A DNA stretch of 64,000 bases from Whitmania pigra (Eukaryota; Annelida; Clitellata; Hirudinida; Haemopidae): positions 1 to 64,000 of the forward strand of contig JAJTWR010000149.1 in the NCBI GenBank assembly GCA_021613335.1. Direction: 5' to 3'. The position numbers and the translations under genes were made by a program. Below, piece after piece: positions 39,001 through 44,406 of the stretch (within the stretch, counting starts at the first letter, position 1; every line of letters starts with the position of its first letter). The notes under the pieces are model-generated. The model did not search any database, was not told where the DNA came from, and saw only the letters and a list, made by a program, of their open reading frames with translations.

Positions 39001-42000
39001 CACTCTATTAAAACTGAAACTCGCGGCAACTTTGACTCGAAACGTAAACAAATTCTAGGTCAAGTGCAACTAAAAGTAGTCCACAATATTCATGCGGACA
39101 CAACACCTCTCCTCCAAGTTAAAGTTCCCGGTTGAACTTTTGTCTGAGGCGTTCTGATCTTTTCGGAAGAGTCCGTTCTTCGACCGTGGTCTCGTATTTT
39201 TCAGGCTCTGCAAATCTCACTCTCTTCCTTGGTTTCTTGGTCATAGGAAAGTTGATTTTGTCCGATTGCCTGATCCAATGATAATCGCCAGGATCATTAT
39301 CTTGGTCTACTCCGTACCTGGGACGAATTTGCTCCACATGTCTCTTCCACAACAATCCATGCGGAACTGATTTCACTAGCACGTGTCTTCTGCCAAGTTT
39401 TTTGAAGATGATGGCAGGAACCATTACGTCTGAAATTAACAACTTTTTTTTTTTATTTATTTATTTTATTTATTGAAACCAAAACGAGGGCCACAAGTGA
39501 CCGCTAACACAAATTGGTGTCTGATAATCCGTACATATAGAGTGCATATACCAAATTTAGGTCAATTAAATTGTTAGAAACTTCTTCAAGTCAGTGTTGG
39601 AAATGCAGGCCTTAAACCGACTATGAGTTGTAGAGTTAATAATATCTGGGGCAGAGAGTTCCAGGGTTTCGCGATTCGGTTGGTGAAGAAATGGAGCCTG
39701 TGAGTAGTTGAGCACTTTTCAGGGCGTAGACGGAGGGTATGGCCACGAGTGCGAGATGACAGGAAATTTGGGAATTTGGAGACGACGCAGTGAGTGAAGC
39801 TGTGTAACATTTTGTGACAGAGGCATAAATCATGGATGAGGCGTCGGTGTTCCAGTGTCAAGACTCAAGAAGTCCGAGTTTTTGAAGTCTGCTCATATAA
39901 GATAGATTTCGTAAACTTGGTGTGGCCCTTGTGAAAAACCTTTGGACTCGCTCGATCTTTGTTATGAGCTGCTTGTTATGGGGGCTCCAGACCGGGGAGC
40001 AATATTCGAGGATTGGCCGAACATAGGTGCAGTATGCTCTGGTCAATATTCGCTTGTCCCTTGAGCGAAAGCATTTGAGGATTAGGCGTGTTCTGACAAA
40101 GGCCTTGTGAATGATGTTGTTGTTATGGGCTTTGAAGGTGAGTTTACTATCGATGAGGACACCAAGGTCACGTATATTGTCTGTGAAGGATATGGATCGT
40201 GAGTAGGTTGTGTATTTGTTGGGCATAATGCTGCCCCCCATTGTTTTGATGGAAGCTTGGAGGCATTTGTCTTGGACTAATTGTAATTGCCATTTTTCGC
40301 TACATAACACCAACCTGTCGAGAGCAGTTTATAAGGAAGAGCTGTGAGGAGATGATATTGAGTATAGCTTGATGTCATCTGCGAATAGTTTGTATTTGAC
40401 AGAGTTGTCTGTAAATGCGTCCACAACATCGTTTATGTAAATAAGGAACTTCTTCAAATGTTTAAAAGCATTTCTGTTCTGATGTCCAATTCCATCTTTT
40501 GTTCTTTCTTGTTAGACGATACAATGGTTCTGCAATGGTTGCCAAACCTGGTAGAAACTTCTTTTAAAATTGAACCATCCCAGAAACGATTTTTACATTG
40601 AGACATTTTCTGGTTTTGGCATTGCTGCAACTGCATGAATCTTTGTACCTAGACTAATTCCTGAATTTGAAATTGTATGAACCAAATATTCAACTGATTT
40701 GTTGGCAAAGGAGCATATGTTACGGTTGCATCGAAGACCCTTGTCACGAAGTCGTTGAAATAGTAATCTCAGATTTTGAATATGTTCCTCAACTGAATTG
40801 CCACCAACCACAATCATCCATTTGTCATCCAAATAAACTACGTTTGGAAGATCATGTGTGACTTTGTCCATTATCTCTTGAAAATAAGCAGGAGCTGATA
40901 CTATCCCAAAAGGTAATCTGGTTTGTAAGAATACTCCTCTATGTGAGCAAGGTGTTTCTGACTTTGGTTAGAAATTTTGAAATGGTTGTAGGCGTCTGCT
41001 AAATCAATTTTGTTGAAATATTGATTGCCTGCTAATTTCCTCATCAGATCGTCCGGCAAAGGCATCAGGTATCTGTGAAACTCGAGCTGAGAATTTACTG
41101 TCACTGAATACTCACAACATCTTCTCAGTGACATTTTTCAATTTACAGTTCTCTTCCTAACTGGGACAGTCGGAGTTCCCCATTCGTTGAAATCAGCTGT
41201 TTCCCAGATACCTCTTCTCCCCTCCGCTTCCATAGCTTCGTTCACATCTTCTAGAATAGCAAATGGTATCGTACATGGTTTTCTGAAAATGGGAGTTGCA
41301 TTTGATGACTCAAGATTCTTTAGGCATCCTAGTCCTCGTTCAAAAATCTCTTGAAATTCAGAGCAAAGTTCCTCACATTGTTTTTTCATTGATGACGTTG
41401 ACTTTGTTGAAACTAAATTGACTTTCTTCAAAAGTTTGTTTACATCAATTTGTAGATGTTCAATTGATGTTCGGCCAATTAGATTCAGGCCCTCGATGTT
41501 GGTAACATTAATTGTAACCGGCCTCCAGGTTGAAGTTGCAGCCTGAGTATTAAAATCTCCTCTTATAAAAATTCTATTTACTATAGCAGAGTGGTAAATT
41601 TTTTTTTGTGCAAAATTTGTTTAGGACAGCCCAACCTTTTGCAGACTTTGACATCACAGAAATTATTTCCAGCACCACTGTCAACTTTGAATTTCTTGTT
41701 TCAAAGAGTCTGGTCCTTGTATGGATCTAATTTAGGACACATCCCTCTTAAACTTGGCAGCCAAACAGGCTTTCTTAAGGTAACCAGATTTTCCACATTC
41801 TAAGCATTTTCCCAGTGTCACTTTTTTCTATATTTGTGACTTTTTTTTGTTTTATTAACGTCCGGTTGCATAGCTAGATGATTAGAACGGTGCTCCCGCA
41901 GCGGGGTTTGAACCACGTGCTGCTATCGTGAGAGGCGCAGCCTTAACCGCAAGGCCATGCGGGCCCACCACACCTGTGACAAGTTAAGCTTGAATTTGAA

Positions 42001-43683
42001 TGAGGCCAATTTGACTTCTTTGTAACTTTGTAACTTCAACTTCATTTATATAGCGCCATATGCATAGCGTCAGAGGCGCTTCTTGTAACCATTTATATAG
42101 CGCTCCTTCACAAGGGCGCTGGCGGCAGTGCAGGCTGGGTTTCGAACACGACACATTACGACTGTTGCCATTACCGCCGTATGCAGGCACGTAACCCATT
42201 CGGCTAACCTGCACGCCACAATTTCTTGATTGTGTTTCTTTCTTTTTCACATAAAAAACTTGAACCAAATCTCTGTTGTCAACAAACAAGGCGAATCTAG
42301 CAAGTCTGTGCTTGAAAATCAACCGCTGGAGATTACTTAAAACAACGTTCGAGACAACAACTCTTTCGGAGTTCTGGATTAAAGTCATTGCTGAGATTGC
42401 CACCACAGCACTCAAATTCTTAATGTCATTTCCGACATCCTATCTGCGTGAAGCGAGGTATTCTGCAGTGACAGCTACCAAAACAACGTAAAAAAAAACT
42501 GGAAGCAACACACTTCGGGTGTCATTGCCTCTTTATTACCCCAAATGAAACCGTCTCATTGTAAAGAAACCAGTTCTCATTGATATAGCGTTCTAGTGAG
42601 TTAAAATGTTAAATGTGAAGATGTAACAGCTAATAATTTGTCAATTTGTTTATATCACCATTGTTTAAATAAAGGCTAAGTTTCATTCAAATACATTCTG
42701 TAGTATTTGTTTTATAAGCTTTTAAATTTAGTTATTAATAACTAAATACAATCTAAAATGTTGTAATCTTTACTGCTATTTTATCTCAAAAGGGTGATCA
42801 GTTTATATTTTTAATTAATTATCATCACAGTTCTAATATTGTTTTATAACATATCAAAAATTGGGAAAGGTACTCTAAGATTTAATAAAACATTTAGACA
42901 AATCTGAGACGCATAATTTATCATCACCATTATCGTAAGGTAAAGCAATGACTTTTTTGATATTGCTTGTCTAAATTTAAAAATTAATTATAATTAAAAA
43001 TAAACTGAATTTAATTTATGCCAACCGAGAAAACGGTAAATATCGACATACTGTATGGAGTATGGTTCTTTCAGCATTATGAGCATATTAAAGTCCTGCA
43101 TATACCTACCCCTAAAATTCTGTGTTCTTGAGTCTGAAAGATCGCCGTCAAATAACCTACCATCCAAAGTCTCATTAGTAAAGTAAGTCCCGTGTGCATT
43201 CAGTGCTACGTTTATTGAATCTGTGTCTTAAAATTACATTAATAATAATTATATTTATAATAATTATATTTATAATTCAGGCAAGTCGGGATGGATGGAT
43301 GAACGCACAAACGGACAGATGAAATGATGCTCAATGGGACGCTGCGTCTTACAAGCTAACTACTAATTATTTTTTGAAAACCTATTAACTGCTATGCCGT
43401 TACATAGATGGAATCCAACGTACTAGCTGAAACTAACTCAAAATGACATTAATGACAAAAACTACTATATTAAGCAAAATTATTCACTCAAATTCGTGTG
43501 TTTAAAAACTTAGAACAAAAACCAACTCGAGATCCAATTAATATTGGCCTACCAGCCTTGTTTCAATTACGTAACAACAACTGTATATTTTATTTTAATT
43601 GTGTTTTTGAAAACTTAAATTGAGCAAATAACAAAGCATTACTCACATTTAAGCTTTCCCACAAAAATAATCACGCACATCAT
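11965..43683 (-). CDS. Receptor gene B: galactose-binding-like, two WSC domains, TM, proline-rich tail
   Basis: Exons: 43683-43647 (start MMCVIIFVGKLK; weakest exon), 43226-43026 and 35617-35384 (galactose-binding-like; begins INVALN, ends EIEVHTLG), 24828-24689 and 21814-21685 (WSC 1), 21281-21145 and 20573-20429 (WSC 2), 12492-12387 (transmembrane, IIMLIVAPTFFVGMILVQAF), 12289-11965 (tail). Phases agree at all eight junctions and the lengths sum to 1455 nt, 484 aa plus stop. The last donor is GC (GCAAGT); the others are GT. WSC motifs seen include HRGCFDEF, WEKCHEKC, CGSKEAFSVY, CFCANS and CGGMNYASVY. No EGF exon was found; its phase-1 boundaries would allow its absence. The tail starts CSKRIRPAKPS and then repeats an 8-residue Pro/Val/Thr unit. 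Predicted single-pass surface receptor. The cysteine pair of the first lectin-like exon is missing here. Confidence 0.75.
11990..12215 (-). repeat. 24-bp coding minisatellite in the gene B tail
   Basis: About nine imperfect copies of a 24-bp unit (ggaactggtgttacctgagt-like on the plus strand). On the minus strand each encodes an octapeptide close to PVPTQVKP or PVPTQVTP. Because 24 is a multiple of 3, copy-number change keeps the frame open. Substitutions separate an inner group (VK) from an outer group (VT). Confidence 0.85.
12993..15886 (-). pseudogene. LinA ORF2: APE endonuclease and reverse transcriptase, one frameshift
   Basis: Two overlapping frames. 15886-15254 holds the apurinic-type endonuclease: ILTNLRSCNNK, TETWL, YRPGG and LLGDFNLPAFDW. 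15338-12993 continues through its end (HDNILDLVFSND) and the whole reverse transcriptase: YRPISITSTCCRAMER, IYLDFRKAFDSV, SGVPQGSVLGP, YINDLPE and the catalytic FADDVKLY. The C-terminus has the usual SWNSLPAHIV segment. A single-base indel near 15.31-15.34 kb separates the frames, so ORF2 is broken by one change only; a recent insertion or an assembly error would both explain this. The product would nick target DNA and prime reverse transcription of its own RNA. Confidence 0.85.
15780..16497 (-). CDS. LinA ORF1: coiled-coil nucleic-acid-binding protein
   Basis: I place the start at the ATG of MPRTEKPSTSEGC (16497), because the upstream part of the open frame reads like UTR. The N-terminal half is rich in E, K, L and M with heptad-like spacing (SMELLTKTFQNMM), suggesting a coiled coil. 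The second half contains KKRRASNIIVSGLPP, the beginning of the RRM-like region found in L1- and CR1-type ORF1 proteins. The frame overlaps the start of ORF2 by about 100 nt in another frame. By family knowledge it binds LINE RNA in a ribonucleoprotein. It appears intact. Confidence 0.75.
16926..17211. repeat. (AAT)n microsatellite
   Basis: Nearly 290 bp of AAT with a few one-base interruptions. It directly continues into an L2-like LINE 3' end at 17212 and is probably the expanded tail of that LINE. Confidence 0.9.
17212..17498 (-). mobile_element. L2-like LINE 3' end split by the MULE relic
   Basis: The reverse complement matches the 3' end of the L2-like LINE at 24.1 and 36.7 kb (gctgtcccatgaagtc, ttgaagagctcca, tgatatgtcatgagg). 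Its right edge is cut by the MULE relic FB3, whose 9-bp target lies within it. Confidence 0.65.
17508..18500. mobile_element. MULE relic FB3 with short arms
   Basis: The ends resemble the foldback arms at 2.9 and 6.6 kb but with only a few units: ggcaccccaaaatagccc on the left, and ggctattttgacgtgtc with gctattttgtcgcc on the right. Flanking 9-mers TGGAAGGAT (17499-17507) and TAGAAGGAT (18501-18509) match at 8 of 9. The interior encodes the end of a MULE transposase on the minus strand. It links the foldback family to Mutator-like elements. Confidence 0.7.
17637..17953 (-). pseudogene. MULE transposase C-terminal fragment
   Basis: Three consecutive frame segments on the minus strand give MWNVYDRVTGGL, KNNSVEAWNSSFQTLDCHH, then RFQAGERQP and VKYVIPNQRLRTFAP. 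The NNSVEAWN...F motif followed by HPS...FI..L...Q is characteristic of MULE transposases, often beside FLYWCH zinc fingers (family knowledge). Two frameshifts make it a pseudogene. Confidence 0.65.
18501..20018. other. Gene B intron, mostly unassigned
   Basis: A plus-strand fragment at 18547-18592 (gctatataaatgaagttacaa) is the 3' end of a truncated SINE1. The open frames near 18.74-18.97, 19.18-19.55 and 19.5-19.9 kb show no motif I can name. No EGF-like exon was found here. Confidence 0.45.
20019..20093. mobile_element. hAT terminus
   Basis: The reverse complement of the right edge reads CAGGGGTCACTAAACTACTA, followed by GGCCAGATCTGGCC. This is the standard form of a hAT terminal repeat. 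The left partner is not evident. Confidence 0.55.
20845..20972 (-). repeat. SINE1 copy, diverged
   Basis: Matches the other SINE1 copies on the minus strand: a tRNA-like head, with cgaacacgtcac and gactgttgc blocks on the plus strand, and the start of the tail (atttatatagcgcc). The LINE-shared block is missing. It lies in the intron inside the second WSC domain of gene B. Confidence 0.65.
21328..21621 (+). mobile_element. Solo LTR (family LTR-S), copy 1
   Basis: Starts TGTTGTAAACATGG and ends GGTTATTTCA (TG...CA), flanked by the 4-bp duplication ATAG (21324-21327 and 21622-21625). A TATA-like ctataaaagg near 21434 and an AATAAA near 21580 fit LTR promoter and poly(A) signals in plus orientation. 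The same intron in gene A (405-503) is only 99 bp and lacks it, so the insertion is directly visible by paralogue comparison. Confidence 0.82.
21904..22748. repeat. Composite microsatellite (AAT, AAG, AACAAT, AACAGT)
   Basis: About 845 bp passing through blocks: mixed AAT/AAG (21904-22210), the hexamer AACAAT (22225-22340), its AACAGT variant (22340-22405), AACAAT again to about 22720, then AAT. Long hydrophobic open frames on both strands here are artefacts of the repeat. It lies in the gene B intron inside the first WSC domain. Confidence 0.92.
22749..23995 (+). mobile_element. 5'-truncated RLE-type (R2-superfamily) LINE inserted in TAA repeats
   Basis: Frames give the end of the reverse transcriptase (RATRHWLHLPKDVPKPFYHA, SGGLGI) and a CCHC-type knuckle ending SLESLGHMIQKC. 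The restriction-like endonuclease shows RIPDLCAWKGNTYIVCDV, a PD followed by D at the usual spacing, and KVLKYDT. These are the diagnostic parts of RLE LINEs (R2, R4 and relatives). At least two frameshifts occur near 23.05-23.4 kb; the endonuclease frame (23487-23828) is open. Both flanks are TAA repeat: the sequence begins directly after (AAT)n and ends in A-rich DNA running into (AAT)n. It lies in gene B's intron, against the gene's direction. Confidence 0.78.
23996..24545 (-). mobile_element. L2-like LINE (family LinC) 3' end with (TTA)n tail
   Basis: Minus-strand frame 24575-24165 encodes the C-terminus of a reverse transcriptase ORF: VQNKLAKLVLLNSTLNS, then LHWLPIHSRITFK, SPAVWNRLPSN and PSLELF. 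The 3' UTR contains the ggcgcctctgacgc block and runs into a TTA microsatellite (23996-24063). The microsatellite is shared head-to-head with the RLE LINE on the other side. Confidence 0.8.
24890..25680. other. AT-rich intron sequence of gene B
   Basis: No gene seen. Position 24932 starts cagtaaaacctttctata, which looks like a pogo/Tigger terminal repeat, but no opposite end was found. Confidence 0.4.
25690..26700 (+). pseudogene. Decayed Tc1-like transposase
   Basis: The first part encodes GGRPKKLSNQIQRCL, a Tc1-type helix-turn-helix linker. After a gap the frames give HKEKRLFWAKEMSS and LNLDGPDG with a broken FSDEK-like start, then YWH, SRKHVGG and a final FQQDNS-like segment. The order matches Tc1 transposases (R..FA, SDEK.F.LDG, GG.V, QQDNA). 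Many stops and frameshifts are present. The family-typical catalytic acidic residues are only partly recognisable. Confidence 0.6.
26947..29775 (-). pseudogene. LinB ORF2: APE endonuclease and reverse transcriptase, two lesions
   Basis: The endonuclease part (from about 29775, no early ATG) has CVYANARSIVSK, IIGITESWAKESI, GGVLIYIKNHI, GVCYRPP and VMGDFNYHINW. The reverse transcriptase part (28788-26947) has YRPVSLTSIVCKVMER, VVYLDFAKAFDKVPHQRL, SGVPQGSVLRP, YINDLDD and KFADDTKVA. The frames are separated by an indel at a run of eight T (about 28961-28968) and a TGA near 28934; otherwise it is open. The ORF1 stop overlaps the ORF2 frame, so ORF2 may rely on reinitiation or frameshifting. It would supply nicking and reverse transcription for LinB. 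Confidence 0.85.
29776..30654 (-). CDS. LinB ORF1: zinc-finger, coiled-coil, RRM-like protein
   Basis: 292 residues, apparently intact. Residues about 12-34 contain two CxxC pairs (CQEC, CKNC), a small zinc-binding motif. Residues about 35-150 are rich in K, E and L with heptads, a likely coiled coil. From about 155, KRRNNIILYRLEES starts the RRM-like and C-terminal region shared with L1/CR1 ORF1 proteins, and KAEREQCKKLLEEAK lies near the end. By family knowledge it trimerises or oligomerises on LINE RNA. The frame closes inside the ORF2 start. Confidence 0.8.
   Translation of the reverse strand: MTTRSFKDFKKCQECEMYGSVEGLNLNQICKNCVRMKDVVERLEQLIGINKEQSHKIELLEKKLETIESGKVGGDLVENKVSKLEEKVESLLVSVEADMTAEAGTKSKEIVKKRVDAKLKTIEDRVQVVDKKISTAKTIAQEEVEREKRRNNIILYRLEESKAKSEPEQKTEDRDTAMHFINNVLGVKCDSGDIKSVFRIGKDTKEVRPLMIQFRERESKKLVLESLPKLRTAESKFKGISVCHDLTKAEREQCKKLLEEAKKKQAEDQSGDYIFRVKGQPGNMKLEKLRRG
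31314..31680 (-). pseudogene. hAT transposase fragment (ZBED-like)
   Basis: The frame reads DDMPFEVVNSKALQRILQAL, then EPRYELPSSKYV and FIPNIYQALVAKV. The pattern PF..V....F..L...L.PRY.LPS....T..IP.LY is typical of the middle of ZBED-type hAT transposases. A frame break lies near 31.58 kb. No DDE residues are covered. Confidence 0.65.
31725..32625 (+). pseudogene. Decayed LINE 3' part, probably RLE type
   Basis: The first frame includes ETMHHVLSNCMYALD, like the zinc-knuckle after the reverse transcriptase of RLE LINEs (ET..H.L..C). Later frames are broken. The last 170 bp (32425-32595) match 57128-57280, giving an interspersed 3' end. The identification is tentative; the segment could be another LINE group. 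Confidence 0.4.
33058..35120 (+). pseudogene. Decayed gypsy element: RNase H, integrase, LTR start
   Basis: Broken plus-strand frames follow the order of a Mag-type gypsy pol: RNase H (33058-33410; VEIACD, SKTLFE, DHRPLLDLFDPRKANL across frames), integrase core (about 33950-34330; EWLVVVDLF, HLSGAPDHPE), and integrase C-terminus (34650-34960; VIVFKKLGRKH, LWKRHLEQI, then RSERL-like residues). The run ttgggggaag before TGTTGTGTGC at 34987 looks like polypurine tract plus LTR start. A LINE endonuclease piece interrupts it at 34343-34650. The LTR end is not defined. Confidence 0.65.
34343..34650 (+). pseudogene. LINE endonuclease fragment nested in gypsy
   Basis: The frame contains FLIGDFNFAIDWLKTS and FGQFAHLLDLVISND, the GDFN..IDW and DLV.S motifs of APE-type LINE endonucleases. 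It differs from LinA and LinB. It is flanked on both sides by gypsy integrase sequence in the same orientation. Confidence 0.65.
35700..36730. other. Unassigned intron sequence of gene B
   Basis: Short frames on both strands (for example 36564-36157 minus, 135 residues) have no motif I can name. The segment may be a decayed transposon. Confidence 0.4.
36731..37850 (-). mobile_element. L2-like LINE (LinC), 5'-truncated, most complete copy
   Basis: The minus-strand frame 37639-36914 contains the catalytic FHQYADDTSLYS, LQLNPQKSEIMFIG, LKLLGVTFDSHLSF and LVLSRLDYCNSLLYG, the order of L2/CR1-like reverse transcriptases. Upstream in a shifted frame is GVPQGSVLGPLLF. The frame breaks several times. 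The 3' end has ggcgcccctgacgct and a short TAC/TTA tail near 36731. It lies in the gene B intron between the two halves of the lectin-like domain. Confidence 0.82.
38415..38619 (+). mobile_element. Diverged solo LTR of the Gyp1 gypsy family
   Basis: About 205 bp aligning with the 235-bp LTRs at 44.0 and 47.3 kb: ggtataaaaagaacaggcct, acgatagggattgcgagtt, ccattagcgatattt, aataaagttttctgttcaac and the terminal gacccaaca. It has deletions and substitutions. No internal gypsy sequence or target-site duplication is visible next to it. Confidence 0.75.
38630..38850 (+). pseudogene. Helitron Pif1-like helicase fragment
   Basis: Frames give VYPEKYLN, then PPHKFRLKIGAVIILLRN and CNGTRLTVTRLQTNAIEA. 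The sequence LPPH.L.LK.GA.I.LLRN followed by LCNGTRL is the conserved C-terminal region of Helitron and Pif1-type helicases. Only this part remains. It starts 10 bp after the solo LTR. Confidence 0.68.
39445..40445 (-). mobile_element. LinA-family LINE, 5'-truncated, nested in gypsy
   Basis: Minus-strand frames contain SEKWQLQLVQDKC, FTDNIRDLGVLIDSKLTF, AYCTYVRPILEYCSPVW and, near the 5' break, LFADDIKLYSISS. These match the reverse transcriptase of the LinA element at 13-15 kb with moderate divergence. The 3' end is an A/T-rich AAATAA-type tail near 39445. It separates the reverse transcriptase and integrase parts of the minus-strand gypsy. Confidence 0.8.
41848..41968 (-). repeat. SINE2 copy, most complete
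   Basis: The minus strand reads gggcccgcatggccttgcgg, then GGTTCAAACCCCGC (B-box-like), then gggagcaccgttctaatc, tagctatgcaacc and gacgttaataaaac. It aligns with 5779-5890 and 55628-55712. It is inserted in the gag/protease region of the minus-strand gypsy. Confidence 0.75.
42015..42222 (-). repeat. SINE1 copy, complete
   Basis: The minus strand starts gcgtgcaggttagccgaatg, with A-box-like TTAGCCGAATGG and B-box-like GTTCGAAACCC. It then has gccctt, gcgcctctgacgctatgc and tatggcgctatataaatgaa, and a short gttacaaa tail. It is nested in the gag part of the minus-strand gypsy, just beside the SINE2 copy. Confidence 0.82.
42497..42615. repeat. Interspersed repeat R1, copy 2
   Basis: Matches 11045-11165 (cacacttcgggtgtcatt, caaatgaaaccgtctcatt, gagttaaaatgttaaat). 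Unknown family. Confidence 0.55.
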
Positions 43684-44047
43684 TATATAAAGTCTTGTGC
43701 TGTCTGTAAGTTTACCTATTCAGATATCATGAAAATGTTGATGGTCAATGCATTGCTATATTTATATGATATATGTTCGTGACAAATCAATTCGATGCGT
43801 TATTGAGAAATTTATAAGTAAAACATTTTCCCCAGTTCTAATTAAAATACAAATAATCAAAAAGGTTTTAATCTCCTGTAGTTTTCCATGAATTACTAAT
43901 TATTTTCATCATTACTATTTATAAAGTCTTCCATGTTATCAATATTATAATAAAACAGCAAAATAATAATAAAAAAATATTAGCAACAACGACGACGACG
44001 ACGACAACGGCAAGAACAACAACAACATTAACAACAATGATAACAAT

Positions 44048-44282
44048 TGTTGTGACGTCATTTCGGGTATAAAAAGAACAGACCTCGGGAGCGAGGGAGT
44101 TTTAGAGTTTGGTTCGAGTCCTACAAGTTTACGGAGTGATACGGTTGTTATACGATAGGGATTGCGAGTTGGTTATATTACGTACTGGCCATTAGCGATA
44201 TTTAGTTCTAGTTTCTGTTCCTGAATATTTGACCGCCAATAAAGTTTTCTGTTCAACTGGTTATTGTTTCAAAGACCCAACA
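44048..44282 (+). promoter_or_regulatory. Gyp1 5' LTR
   Basis: 235 bp, TG...CA. It contains gtataaaaag (about 44069), a TATA-like box, and aataaag (about 44240), a poly(A) signal. It starts element transcription and ends 2 bp before the primer-binding site. Confidence 0.85.
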
Positions 44283-44406
44283 ACTGGCGCAGTCGACGAA
44301 AGAAAAGTTTCAAGGTCTGAAAAGTGATATTTTCAAGGAAACCAACAGAAAAGGTTTGTCAGAATTTGTTCAGTAGCAGTGTATTTGAATTTCAAAGCGG
44401 GTGAAA

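Larger units (their letters stand above)
39119..42500 (-). pseudogene. Decayed minus-strand gypsy (Mag-like) with nested insertions
   Basis: Segments on the minus strand: gag-like remnant (about 42490-42240), protease/pol start (about 41640-41138; IPFAILEDVNEAMEAE, WGTPTVP), reverse transcriptase (41134-40450; YSVTVNSQLEFHRYLMPLPD, FNKIDLADAYNHFK, VVYLDDKW, LLFQRLRDKGLRCNRN) and integrase C-terminus (39442-39119; FKKLGRRHVLVKSV, LWKRHVEQIRPRYG). It is related to Gyp1 at 44 kb but much more diverged. RNase H and most of the integrase are missing. Two SINEs and a LINE are inserted. Confidence 0.75.

Noticed and set aside
42015..42222. tRNA gene
   Set aside because: A- and B-box-like motifs belong to SINE1: the sequence does not close into a tRNA cloverleaf by eye and recurs with a LINE-type tail.
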